From positions 80,619 through 144,618 of the forward strand of contig NW_020312041.1 of assembly GCF_002999335.1 (NCBI RefSeq): a stretch of 64,000 nucleotides of DNA, written 5' to 3'. Below the pieces are notes generated by a model, which was given only the letters and a program-made list of their open reading frames with translations, was not told the origin of the DNA and made no database searches. Below are positions 50,351 to 61,345 of the stretch, in pieces. Numbering within the stretch: the stretch's first letter is position 1; each line of letters starts with the position of its first letter. The stretch comes from Cyclospora cayetanensis (taxonomy: Eukaryota; Apicomplexa; Conoidasida; Eucoccidiorida; Eimeriidae). The translations under genes were made by a program, and so were the position numbers.

Positions 50351-51375
50351 CTAGTTAAAGCATAGAATCTGGATGTGGTTGCTTACACTGTAAGTACGAA
50401 TCATGAAATAGAGGATGCTGTAGTACGGCGAGAGGCAGCTGAGGCTTGTAGGCAGCTTTGCTAATACGCTGGAGAAATCTGAACAACCCAGTGAAGCAAA
50501 CATGAAATTTGGCTGTTTTCGCGCGAGTGCATGAGATGAGTGGATGCCCATGTATGCCAAGTGCGTTTGCACTGCTTGATCTTCCAGGAATTGAGTTGCT
50601 GGGTGGTCAACCAGCCGGCGAGGGGCTCGAGTCATGGGAAGTGATCTTGTAGGTTCAAACTTCTGAAAATGTACAGGCTTATGACGCGCTGAAAATTTGA
50701 CCCCATCATAACCTCCAGGTGAAGCGCGTGTGAGATCGTGAGATGTACGATTGCATGTTAGATGTGCTGCTGGAAGTAGAGACATCCATGGTGATTTGTA
50801 AGGTTGGAGTACGTGCGCACGATCTGCTGAGACGTGCGAAGAAAGCGTTCCATCTAGGCATCGGATTGGGGGTGCTAGGCACTTCAAAAGACTAGCTTAC
50901 TGTTGAGCGTAGGTTGGGAGAGCTCTCAGAGTTCCAAACAAAATGTGCATTACGGCGTGAGACTGTCACAGCTGCCAGCCCACTACACCATACTAGAAGG
51001 TCGGCCAGCAATTCCAAGGCATTGGAGGCTGTCAGATTAATGCAGGTGAATTAGAAGTGATCCATTTTGCTGATGATATCGACCAAGGTGAGAATTGCAA
51101 CATGGATTTTTTTCAGTGCGGGGCACCACTGTGAAAAAAGTCGAGTGCCACCTGCTCCCAGCGTCTGTTTAGAGTTGCCAGAATCAGGCCGCTGGGCTTC
51201 GTAAACATGGATTTGACTGCTCTTCAGTGTGGGTAGGATTCGCAACTGCCTTGACTCAGCTACCCATTCCAGGTCATGGGATATCTGGCAAAGATATCGC
51301 ATGTTTTTCTCATACCCACGTGGCTTGCAATAGGATGCTCATGTACTTGGTGCATGACGTACTGGAGTTGGACTT
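50351..51375 (-). pseudogene. Ty3/gypsy integrase relic of copy C
   Basis: Integrase inserts the DNA copy into the genome. In order on the minus strand: zinc-binding domain YVMHQVHEHPIASHVGMRKT (both His, about 51370-51300) with ARYPMTWNG after it; the first catalytic Asp strand IHVAILTLVDIISKMDHF (51104-51051; 'ILVVVDRLSKMAHF'); the second Asp region VTVSRRNAHF, where the expected 'SDRDA' is altered; then KSPWMSLLPAAHLTCNRTSH and DLTRASP (50800-50700), matching 'W..LLPAAE.A.NR..H.STG.SP'; then the linker FEPTRSLPMTRAPRRLVDH. Several frames are used. This is the strongest domain match among the mobile elements. Confidence 0.85.
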
Positions 51376-51836
51376 TGTTGAGAGGGATTCAGGTGTGAGA
51401 GCCTTTTGATGCTGACCTCTAGCAAAGTTAAGTAGGAGCTTTAACTTGAGGTATGTTACTATTTTTTTGCCATTACTGTGTAGGATGTGTTAGCTTGCGT
51501 TGCCTAAAGGGCGCATGCAAAGTCTGAGCCTCGCTGCAGCCACTACTACCTATGCAGCAATGTGGAATTGCTAAAACGAATCGTATGGTTTTTAACGGGA
51601 GAGAATGTGAGAGCCGCTGTGTACTGTGAGGCAGATTAGTCTTCATGTGCTGTCTGAATGGCATACCCATACTCACTTGTGCTTCTTTCTCAGTTGGAAT
51701 GCTTCCCTGGTCTGCTAAAAGAAGGGGCACTGCCGAAGTCTATCAGCAAGCACGGTGCTAGCTCTAGAAGCTTGTATTCTGTGCATAGGTCTTAAATGCT
51801 TGCGCAGATTTCGAACCACCTTGCCATGTGCGGACG

Positions 51837-52080
51837 CTAGACCCTTCTTAAGTTTAGGTCCACTGCAGGGCCCGGTGAGTTTTCAGCCTCGTGTGCGGTA
51901 AGGATTGCCAAAACAAATAGGCGAAGCCACTCTCCAGAGACTATATGGGCAAATAACAACCTCTTGCCGTATACTGCAAACCACTGCTCATCATCAGATA
52001 TCTTGACACTCGTGAAGCACAGAGGCTTTGGAACTTGCTTCAGCACTCCGTCAACTGCGTATGCTGATGCTCCTTACTGC
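51837..52080 (-). pseudogene. Ty3/gypsy RNase H relic of copy C
   Basis: The minus frame reads ASAYAVDGVLKQVPKPLCFT followed by SVKISDDEQWFAVYGKRLLF, matching 'DASDYAVGAVLKQ..PKPLCFASRKLSDAEQ.YAVYDKELLA'. The leading catalytic Asp is replaced (a GGA codon where GAT/GAC is expected) and 'YDKELLA' has become YGKRLLF. Later TDH is not preserved (LTAHEAENS). The position between RT and integrase is as expected. Confidence 0.8.
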
Positions 52081-52389
52081 AGAATCCAACGCTCATTGGG
52101 TCCAGAAGTGTGCAGTTGTGAAATGAGTGAGGTCTTCAGCACTGCTCTTGGCTTCTCAGTCCACTGGACTACCACCCGCCGCTTCGTGACTTCCACAAGA
52201 AATCTCGCCGAGCCGGCGAAGACAGATTCCGTAAGCAGACGCCAGTAACTCACATCTCAAAGCTGATTCACTTAAGTGGCGCTGTGAAGTCCTGTTGGCC
52301 GTATTTCGATAGCTTTGCCTTCGGCGGGATGGGCGCTCTTACGTCTGCTACCACCTTTATCCGACGTGTTCAGCTGATGAGCTGTCAGA

Positions 52390-53040
52390 CCAGCATTTCT
52401 TGACTCTAAGAAACCTTTGGTGGATCCAGAAAATTGCCAGTATTTTGTCGAAACGCCTGCAGTGAGAAATGTCGTTAGCATTATGGACTAAATTTTTGCC
52501 TAAGCAGACAATAAGTCGTCTTGCGATGCAGACTAGAAACATATGATAGCTCATCGCTTGAATGGTGCTTGGATCTCATTATAGGATAAAACGCATAGCT
52601 CTGAACTCATGCTGGAGCATACAGGTGCAAAATGCAATTTTGTACTGACTTCCCAGTGCCATGCGTATAAGCTGATAACCATGCCTCGTCCACCGTCGTA
52701 AACATCTAGGGATCATGCGGCATTCCTATCATCTCTTGTGTTGTGGATATCGTGCAAGCAGGGAAAATTATCATGGCAAATAGTTCCGTTACTCAGTTCA
52801 TCATGATCTACTGTTGCTAGACCGATGCCATGTCCTGCTTGCCCATGATCATGGGCAAGAGGGGAGAAAGTAGGGGAAGTCAGCATAACCAATTCTTGAC
52901 CTGTAGGCCCTGCAGCTTCGTTTCCAGTGATCCAAGCTCTTTCTGATTTGTAAGATAGGTGCTGCCCTTACTTGCCTGGTACCAATGTGATAGTATGGTT
53001 GTAGTTGTCCACGGGATCACGCCGGGCATCTAGCGGCAGA
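52390..53040 (-). pseudogene. Ty3/gypsy reverse transcriptase relic of copy C
   Basis: Minus-strand motifs in order: DNYNHTITLVPGK (53010-52975; 'DH.I.LVPG', the RT entry), MFTTVDEAWLSAY (52705-52665; 'FTTLDLRSGYHQI', carrying the first catalytic Asp), and HCRRFDKILAIFWIHQRFL (52472-52410; 'YRRFI..FA.IA.PLH.LL', the thumb). The palm 'YVDD' box could not be found. A 22-bp perfect palindrome centred at 52848/52849 lies inside this stretch. Frames shift between motifs and stops are common. Confidence 0.65.
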
Positions 53041-53579
53041 TCACGGTGAGGGCAGTGCGTTCGATTCAATGCTCCTAAACATGCATTCTCTCACATAGAA
53101 GCTTTTTCTATGAGAAGACGTCACTCCGCGGACCTGCTATACCGTGCAGCCTTCTTCAGTTCTTGCCTTCTTTAAAACTCTTCGAAGCTTTCTTCTAGCA
53201 ACAGGCGCGTATATCCCCATCGTCTGCGGCGGATCTATTCTCGAAAGCGGCCATGAGGGGGATCTGCAACTCAGGTCCTGGCTCTTGCTTGTGCTTTACT
53301 CTCTGCGAATGCTGAATCAATCGCGTAATTGGCCCAAGCTTTCTGTAACTTTGGAGGCCGTGTACATCTTGGCACACGAGGATTGTTGCCTGCTGAGTGT
53401 CAATTCTCTTAATATCCTTCACCACTTGGTGATGTAGTGCGGCTCTGTCCTGAATTCTCTTTCCTTCAAGTACCAGCTTTCAAATCCTTTGTCCCGTTGC
53501 CGCCGAGGTCTTTTTAGGTCAGTCAGTGGATTAGACCACCACTCTGGACCTTGCAGCTTCCATGTCTTGAACTCTCAAA

Positions 53580-53670
53580 CGACGTGTTCCCGCCAAGGCA
53601 AACCAGCAAGGGGAATCCCTATGGACGACGCCAGCTCAACCACATAGTTGTGACTGGATCACTGCTGAGA
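53580..53670 (-). pseudogene. Retroelement aspartic protease relic
   Basis: The minus frame reads SSHNYVVELASSIGIPLAGL, matching 'DSGASHNYV...LA..LGIPL' at the active-site loop of retrotransposon proteases. The catalytic 'DSG' itself is disrupted: the DNA just before SSHNYV looks like a GA.AGTGGATCC codon series that has lost one base, giving an apparent stop. It lies 5' of RT as expected. Confidence 0.55.
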
Positions 53671-54754
53671 ATGCATGAGCCTCAGCCACAGGGGGTACAG
53701 CACAGTCATCCTCGAGAGCGATCTAAGATTAACGGCCGAGGTAGACCTTGATGATTTTGAATGCCAACTCTGAGAACTAGGTCGACGCGAGGAACGGCCA
53801 GCTGGATCTGGCGTGGGCCAAAGGTCGAACTTCTTGCCATTGCACTGTGGCACCTAGCGCTCCCACTCGACCCTTGCCTCCCAAAGTATCAGATAGACAC
53901 TGGAAAGGGTATCCATTCCCCACCGATACCACGCATCCCCACCATGGTAGAGAAAGGAAGTCGTCTTGTATCTGTATCTGGTCGGTGCATTAAGCCTGTT
54001 CGAAGGGCTTCGGGTCATGCATTCCATATCTTCCTCCTTGGGTTGCTGCACATCACCCTCTTCGATATTTCGCTCAGCCATCAGTACGATCCTTTTAATG
54101 CTCTCCTTTCCTATTCAGAACCCGCATTCTTTCTCGTTCAAACCGGATTTCTCTTCCTCTATGGATAGGCTAGTGCTGTTACTGACATGGTCCCACTGCT
54201 GATATATGGGTTCTTCATGGCTCGATCTCTCCCTCTGAAGATTGCATTTTCTTACTCAATGATAATGCTTCCTGCCTTGTTCAAAACTCCTGGAGGCATC
54301 TTGTATCGCGTTATATCTCACCGCAGCAACTTGTCCTTTTCCTGCATTCCGTTGGGCTATGCCGCATGTCTAGGCCTGCCCTAATGGTTTTGAAGATCTC
54401 GAGGACCGGCGTAAGCAGCGCCTCGAGAGACGACTGATTTATGTTCGGCGTATCTTTCGCCCATTCGAAGTCAAACACTACAACCCCTGGTACATATGAA
54501 GCTTGTGATCATAGCTTCTCTTCGCCGAAACCTAGCACAGGTCGCCTGCGTCTCCAAGTCTTGTAGCTCGAGCGGCTGACTTGCTTGTCTTGGCGCAAAC
54601 GCGATAGCTGATTTTGCCGGCTAGTGGCTTACTCTAAGATTGTGCTAATTTTGGGGTAATTTTTATTTTGCGTCCGCGTGTGCCTTGTGGCTTGCCGATG
54701 GGGATGTTCACGCCTTGGCGTCTTTAGTCTTGGCAGTTGTTGTGCTGGTGGCAT
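53671..54754 (-). pseudogene. Unresolved region between Gag and protease of copy C
   Basis: Holds a charged minus-strand frame (54081-53854) that starts MAERNIEEGDVQQPKEEDME. It looks like the nucleocapsid/linker part of a Gag-Pol polyprotein, but no CCHC zinc knuckle is visible. It is assigned to the element by position only. Confidence 0.35.
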
Positions 54755-56420
54755 GACTTGCTCGGTGCTGAAGAGGCTTTGCAGCTACCTGCACGATAAA
54801 GTCAGTGTTTCAGAAACTTTCGCTCGCTTGCGCTAGATCACCCCGGATCCGCGTGTGCCGTGCGGTTCCTTGGCTGGGTCTTGCGTGTTCGATCTTCACG
54901 CCCAAACGCAGTGCTTTCCTTCTGCTGCGGCTGATGGGATAACAATGTACAGTGTTCCAATTCCTTGGAACCATAACGTTGTTCTTCGTAATGAAGTTAA
55001 CATATGAGGTTTCTGGGATCAGTGTCCAACGCTACTGCATGCAAAGCACCTTGTCTAGCTTATTGTGTCGAAGGCTGCTCCCCAGTCCCTCTCTCCCTGG
55101 ATAAGCGCTTCTAGGAGCCTTATGTTGGAATGGCTAGCTTTGAGCGCACTTTCTCAGCTAGAGTCAGCCTTACACCTTCGCCTATCTACACCCTTGTAGC
55201 GTGCTCGGCCTTTAGCACCTGGTAGTACCTCGCCTTGTCGAAGTAGATCTGGCTCACCCTAAGTATCGCCTGAAATTGTTCTCTTCGGCCTCATTTAAGA
55301 TCGCATCTGTTGTCACAATCTTGTTCCGTTTGGCTCGAAGAGCTTTTTGTATCATTCTCCACGGATTGAAGACCTATTGTACGACAACGCGTTACGTATC
55401 GTAAGGATTCCTCGATAGGAACAGCTGCATCAGTACTCTTTTCGAGGTCTTTCTTCCTCCGGCAGGACACCGGCAAACTCCCTGACCACTTCCTTGTAGT
55501 CTTTTGCCTATTTTATCTTCTTCAGCCCCCTGCTAGTAGTTATCACTAGCATGACCCTGAGGAGCTGCAGGATGAAGGGTAGAAGTCTTCCCACATGCCT
55601 AGCATTAGATCTAGACCTCACCCTTGTGTCTTGCAATAGTGAGTCAGGGCTGTGTCTGTTCAAATACCTTAAGTAACTGCTATTCTTCCAAAAAAACCAG
55701 TGCGTTGTAGTATTGATCCATCTGCAAGAGCCACTCGTCAGGCTAGCACCAGAGAACATAGGTGAGGGCTTGCAACACGGATTGCCACGATCTGGCCAAA
55801 TAGCAACGGATACCAGGAAGCCGGAGATGGGTGTCAAAAGTGCCCCCTGCAGCTTTTAAAGCCGCTACTGCATCTTCGAAGTTAGTTCTTCCACCATGCC
55901 ATCCAGTAGGTCGTTGCGCGTCGGCGTGCGCATTACCCGGGGGCTAGGTGCTCTCAATTGCGAGCCCATTGGGGGCAAACTTCCATGTGCTGTTATCTTA
56001 GATGCTCGGCGGGAGACCCATGGTTTCTACCCTGTATTGATCTTTGCATTGATGGGTCGGCGGGACTTCCATCAGGTGTCTGAACTTGGCGTCTACCCCA
56101 AATTTTTTCTTCAGCGATTGCTGTGCTAGCAGTAGTGGCCGTTAAGTATAATCTTAGCCTATGTGCCCTGGGCGCCTTCCTTGGTCATACTAAAGCCAGC
56201 TGTGTTATTGTAGGCCACTGTGACTTAAGGAATTGATGAAGTACCGCTAACTCGATAGAGTAATCAATCGGATATTCTTTAACAACCCCAAATCCACTCC
56301 TCGCTTAGCGCCTTCTCTCCAGGCCCATTGCCGCACAGAGTCAGTAAGAAGTCGGCAAGTTATCCTGTACAACCATCAAAATCGCGAGCGCCGCCTATTG
56401 AAAACTTAGACGCAAGATTG
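54755..56420 (-). pseudogene. Ty3/gypsy Gag relic, copy E (5' part of copy C)
   Basis: The best minus frame (55837-55508) contains ISGFLVSVAIWPDRGNPCCK and then PSPMFSGASLTSG, aligned with copy D at 33841-33392. 'PMFSG' followed by the Trp and QYY region is the Gag capsid start of many Ty3/gypsy elements. DNA similarity to copy D continues outward on both sides to about 54755 and 56420. Frameshifts separate the conserved blocks. It is placed in copy C because it lies immediately 5' of the protease on the same strand. Confidence 0.55.
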
Positions 56421-59400
56421 AGGGCTGCATAGAGCACTAAAATGCCCTTCAATGCTTGCCTGCACCCCCAACAGCCCGTGGAGATCTGGGCCAGCTAGCT
56501 TCTCTGTTAACCTAATGCCTTAGTTTACGAAGCCAGGCCTCCAGAGTCAACTCATTCTTGCAAGGAGCCCGCTCATGAGCATTAGCGTTGTTTCGGGCCT
56601 AGACAACCACAAAATGGTAGAAAGGGACTCGAATGAGGGTTTCGTTCGCGCGTGTGGGGACCCAAGGCAAGGCAATGCTAAGTCTGTACAAGCCACCATA
56701 GATCCCTTGCAAAACTCTATCCTACAAAGAGGACCCTTCATTGGTGGTAAAAGTGAAGGCTTCAAAAGACGGCTCAGGGACAAGCGTCAGTCATGATACC
56801 ACGAGCCAGGCATCAGCACACGTGCATATCTGAGTGTCTCACCTATGGAAGAAATATTCCATACTGAAATAAATCTAGTATTTTGATGAATCAGCCAAAT
56901 CATGAACAGTAGACACTGAAAAGTAGTAGACCACCGTTAAAGATTTCCAGTACATTAGGGCGCGTAGCCCACAGTAAGTGCCGGTGCTACTATGCCAAAA
57001 GCCACTAGCCGGAAATAATTTTTCAGTCTTCGACCCTGTTCATAATCAAGTTAGATCTTCGTATTTAGCTAAATTATAGAGAGTAACACGCAAGTGTAGC
57101 CAAGGGCGGAATTGTATTCTTCCCTCCAAATATTTCAGTGGTGCAAACTCTTTATCAACATCTGGTGCACACAGTAATGAATCAGCAGTACAAACATGGT
57201 TCCTGCCACTTTATTAAGGCTTTGTCGAGGGCTCTGAACACTAGCGTATACAGAACTGAGCGCCATGCAAGCTCTCAGTCTTCTGGGGTACTCGTCGAGC
57301 AAAGATTTAGTGCAGATTCATGGTCATCCATATCAAGCCAAAAGGGATTACCCGCCACTGGAATAAGATTTGCGAAGGTTGATTCAGACTTGGTGGTAAT
57401 TGTATAGCTTTATCCTTGTAGCAAAGCATTAGAAGAAAATAGACGTTTTTACTAGGAAAGGTTCTAGAGTGAGCGAATGAAGCAATAAACATTGCAGCTA
57501 CCTGCTTGCAAGTGAGGCGGCACTAAAGCTCACTAAGCCGAAGAGAATAGCTAAAAACCCGGAGCTGCACTTTTGCTTCCACGCAACAGTGCACGCAGAA
57601 AAAGTCATCGATGGCTAGACAATGCAGTAGGATAAGCTACACTCTGTCACTTTCTACTACAGAGGTTCGATTCAGTACCAGAAAAGAACAGCAGTTTTAG
57701 GTGCCTATTCACGCCTTGTACTTATTTGCGAAGTAGAATTTGCTAAGCATTATAGTCAGCCAGGCGGTTTGTCTATGCTGTATACTTTATGCAGCTCCCT
57801 GAGCCATCGAATTGATTTAGAAGTGTAGCAGTGCCCACCGTAGCTCCTTCTCTCCACTCATGCCGGATCCCTGAGAAGTAAGGGCAGTATAAAGAGGGAG
57901 CATTCTCGGATGAACTATCAATAACTCTCTAATAAGCTTAGATTGTGTCTGGAGTTAAATGCCTCTCTGCGGAGACCAGAGCTGTCGCGCTGAAGAGTGG
58001 GAGGCATACATGCGGCAAAGGCTGCGCGCTGTGGAAGCTAGTATGCTTGATAGCTTTGGGAAGCTGCACCTTTTGGCCTCGGAACAAGAATCTTTTACTA
58101 TGATGTGAGCAAGGAGATTTAGTGTCTCAACTAGGAAAGGTAAAGTCTTGATGCAGGCGGCTCAGCAGACCATTAGGAGAAGGTTTCGATCATGCATCCA
58201 ACCTTTGGAATGAGTCCTTATTAGGACACGCAATTAAATGCTTAGCATAACAACGGTAGAAGCGGAGAAATACCACAGGTGTGGTTGGAAATGGGCTGGT
58301 GAATGCCAAGCTACAAGTAAGCTGGCACTTGCTGGTCGTCCACCGTACCGTACTGAGCAAACCTCTGGTTAGCCCCAATCCATACTCCGCGCTATCGCAA
58401 ATCCCCATAGCAAGATGAGGAAACTCAATAGCAGACAAACGATTTGTTGAACTACGCTTGGTACTGACGTTCACTTTTTGGCATAGCCCGGTGAAGGTGT
58501 CGAAAGACGGTAGGTAACACTTGCCCTTAAGCTCAGGTTCATGTACAAGATCGCTGAGGCAAAAGTTTCGGGTGCATCGTAATGACGAATTCACTTGGCA
58601 TATTACATGCATCAACCATCTACTGAAAATATGATCGTAAAGAAGCCTCCGTACAAACCTCCGCTTACCCAGATGAGAGGTATAAAAACGACGGTCCATA
58701 TCCGCACTCACAAACTCCTGTATACATGTATGCAGTTTAGACTTCTTACCCGCACAGCCGAACTGCAGCATCATGCTAAACGGGACTTTTCGTAAGAATT
58801 TTAGCGCGTTTTGAGTGATGTCTTCGATCTGAACTCTGTCTTAGTATTCAGCCAAAGTGTTCAACAGCACATACAGACCCTAGGGCGTGCGCTTTAGCTG
58901 CGGGGGGACAAGGAGTAGTAGGTGAAGAAGCGCAAGTGTTTGGTTTCCTTGAGAACAATTGCTTTCCCGGCATTCCATGCTTAGGATGTAGGAGCTCAGC
59001 CAGACCCCGAAAACGCTAAAACAATCAGAGCTTGGGCTTTGTCTTTCCTCACCTGCAATGACGCAGCGAATTCCTTTGAGCTTACTTTCAGTTACCTTTT
59101 TTTTGGTTGAAATCTTTGCAGCACTGCTTATATTAACTGCTCCATTCAGGACGGAGCAGTATGTTCGCTGGACAGCCAAGACAAAGACCACATCAAGAGA
59201 GGTTTTTCGCCGCCTTGCAGCTCCTCCAGGACTCGTGCTGCCTGGAGATGAGCATTTTTTCTTTCTTAAATCAATGCTACTGACGTAGCAATAAGTGTCC
59301 ATATCCCCAACAGGCTACAAGTTGTGTCAAAAAATCAAAGTATTGGCTGTTATTTTCATCACTCTACTAAAACAAAGCAGCGGTATCCGGTGCGGGGAAA

Positions 59401-59859
59401 GGATTGCTCTGCGGCATGATGTGGAGTCAGAAAATGCCGGCACTATTTAGCTGCAGTCATTTGCTGTCCAGATTGAGGACCATACTTTTATGCGTTTTGC
59501 TAGAAGTTTGTAGGACTTCGACAATCTTGGAGCTGTCGGCTGGCTTGGGGGCCGCCTGTAGTGCGACTTGGAGTGAAGTTTCGACGGGCATCGTCGACGT
59601 GGTCACCAGAAGGCACTCGCGACGCCCCCAAATTTTATTGTGTGCAGAGCGACTGCTTTCGTATATAATCCTTCAAGGATTTTATCAAATGTGTGTGCGT
59701 TTTACGTTTCTGATACCTCTGCATCTGCTTTTCTCAACGAAGTGCAGAATGGGAAAGATTGAAGCACTACTCCATTGAAAGTTGCTTTCTTTGGTGCACT
59801 ACAAAGGGAGGTTCACGCATGGACTTTGCTAGGTAGCGCCATTGTGCTTTGAGCATGGC
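56421..59859. other. No confident gene; long unexplained minus frame
   Basis: Contains a 194-codon minus-strand open frame at 58190-58774, the longest single frame outside the ApiAP2 gene. Its end (VVFLRFYRCYAKHLIACP) recalls an RT thumb, but the upstream spacing does not fit. Another minus frame (58880-59302, 140 codons) is not recognised. The 5' LTR of copy C would be expected just above 56420 but was not found. Confidence 0.35.
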
Positions 59860-60840
59860 AATATTCCTGAGCATGCACTTTTGCAAAGCCTGTAGGTTTC
59901 TGACAGGTGTTGGACTTATTTGACCATGGATGTAATTGCCGGACTGCCCAAGATCAAAAGTAATATAGCATCTACGTCTTTGTGGACAGCCAAAGAAAAA
60001 AATGCTCATTTAATCTCTTACTGGAGCTCTGCCGAGGCTTAGTAAGTCGCACAGTTATTTCTAACTCGTGTCTGAACGATTCATAGATTCCCTGGATATG
60101 TCAGTACGGATAGGGATCCGATGTTTGGTAGTGCATTTTGGCGTGCTTTTATCCGTCTACGCATCCGCCAGGAACCACACAGAGGCAGATGGGCAGGCAG
60201 AGAGCATCGCCCTCACTCTTCTGCAGTATTCGCGACCAACCGCTCACAAAATTCCAACTGCATGACTTGGCTCTCTTCCATGTGTTGAGTCGGTTTAAGA
60301 TACGACAGTACACTCGTGTACCAGGTGCTTTATTGCTTCCTTGGTTTACACTGAGGAGTCCCTCTCCGCTCCGGGCCTCATCCTGGTGATCCGGTGTCGG
60401 TAGCCCTTTCGGAAGCTGAGAGATTCAGAGAATAGCTGGCCAGTGCATGCGAATGCATGCGTAGAATTCAAGAAGAGAAAGCATGCAATTCTGAGATATG
60501 CCTTGTTGTGTGTTATGGGCCTAAACGTTTGATCCTGGTAGATTGGCAAGCGTTCAGAGGGGGACCAGAAGTTGACCAGAAGAAGAAGTCTGTGGCCGTC
60601 TGGAGAAGAGGATTTGCTAGTCACTCACGAATCGATTCACCTTAGTTATGAATTTTCTTCAAGCTAGAGGTGCCACAGAACGATCAATGTTGGAATCCTC
60701 AACAAGTTTTAAAGCCACCCAAACTTTTGGGGGATTTACCGGGCAGGCGACTGGCCCACATGAAGAAGGGGGACCTACAGCACGCGCCACAAAAGTGCTT
60801 GAATCTGGGACTGTGAACGCTGAGGACACATTAGATGGGC
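59860..60840 (+). pseudogene. Ty3/gypsy integrase relic F
   Basis: Plus-strand integrase, nearly complete but frameshifted. In order: WMDVIAGLPKIKSN-like 'MDVIAGLPKIKSNIAS' (about 59926-59973; 'MDFITGLP.S..G'); SLWTAKEKNAHLIS, where the first catalytic Asp ('VVDRLTKMAHF') is replaced; STDRDPMFGSAFWRAF (60104-60151; 'SDRDPRFTSAFWRAL', second Asp kept); HTEADGQAES (60176-60205; 'HPQTDGQTER', Glu kept); SLPCVESV, stop, DTTVHSCTR (60272-60320); LILVDWQAFRGG (60531-60566), like 'DLVLVDSQAF'; and KPPKLLGDLPGR (60716-60751), like 'L.PY.GDLPGR'. It does not look like the family of copies A-C at the sequence level, so it is probably another lineage. Confidence 0.75.
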
Positions 60841-61079
60841 ATGCTTAGTCACGTGGCGTTAGGAACGACAAGCATAGTGGCTGGCAGAAGAGCGGTTACG
60901 AGCTTCGTTGCCTGCAACCAAAGTTAAAGCTCTATTAAGCTAACAAAACAACTCAACATGAATAAGCTCCCTCAAAATTCATAGTTAATCGCCTTTCTCC
61001 AGCGCCTCGTCTACGTAAAATAGCTGCCTTTCCTATGGGTGATGCCTGAAGAGTTGCCAATTATTATCAGAGTGATCTA
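60841..61079. other. Short spacer between integrase F and RNase H copy 3
   Basis: Nothing recognised. RNase H following integrase is the wrong order for one element, so a junction between two insertions is expected in here. Confidence 0.3.
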
Positions 61080-61345
61080 TACTCTCATGTATGCACGCAA
61101 GATCTCTCACTTACGCTGCATCGACGTTCTTCCTTATGCTTCTCTTAGAACTTTGGAGTTGATTACGCTTTATGCACCAGATGCGCTTGGATGCAAGCTT
61201 TTCTCTGGAAGACGCCGAGGCCCTGCTCTACTAGCACGTGTCTTGATTCTCTTTTCAGTTTACTTGCCCTCTGTTTTTCAGCAGCACGAGGCTCACACTT
61301 TTCAGCGCACCGACAAGAGCAAACCCTTGCTCCTTGAGGGGCGGT
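61080..61345 (+). pseudogene. Ty3/gypsy RNase H relic, copy 3
   Basis: The plus frame reads VLPYASLRTLELITLYAPDA, then KLFSGRRRGPALLARVLILF and SVYLPSVFQQ. It aligns with copy 2 (36984-37345, minus) at DNA level, for example TATGCACC(A/G)G followed by the GCATGCA/GGATGCA block and the (G/A)G(A/C)CG(C/A)AGAGG-like block. Relative to RNase H of the family it covers 'FASR.L...E..YS...RE.LALVW.L..F..YL'. One frame stays open for over 100 codons, but catalytic residues are not recognisable. Confidence 0.5.

Larger units (their letters stand above)
50150..56420 (-). mobile_element. Nearly full-length decayed Ty3/gypsy retrotransposon, copy C
   Basis: The best-preserved retrotransposon of the window, on the minus strand and about 6.3 kb. 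Domain order 5' to 3' is Gag (56420-54755), protease (53670-53580), reverse transcriptase (53040-52390), RNase H (52080-51837), integrase (51375-50550), then a possible chromodomain-like tail (50345-50154). RNase H before integrase, with the integrase after it, places it in Ty3/gypsy rather than Ty1/copia. All domains have frameshifts or stops. LTRs were not found by eye. Copies A, B and D are the same family. The element begins about 1.5 kb downstream of the ApiAP2 gene and points toward it. Confidence 0.8.

Noticed and set aside
58190..58774. Reverse transcriptase thumb call
   Set aside because: VVFLRFYRCYAKHL looks right but the distance to the supposed 'EFLGH' motif is about 15 residues too long and no palm motif precedes it.
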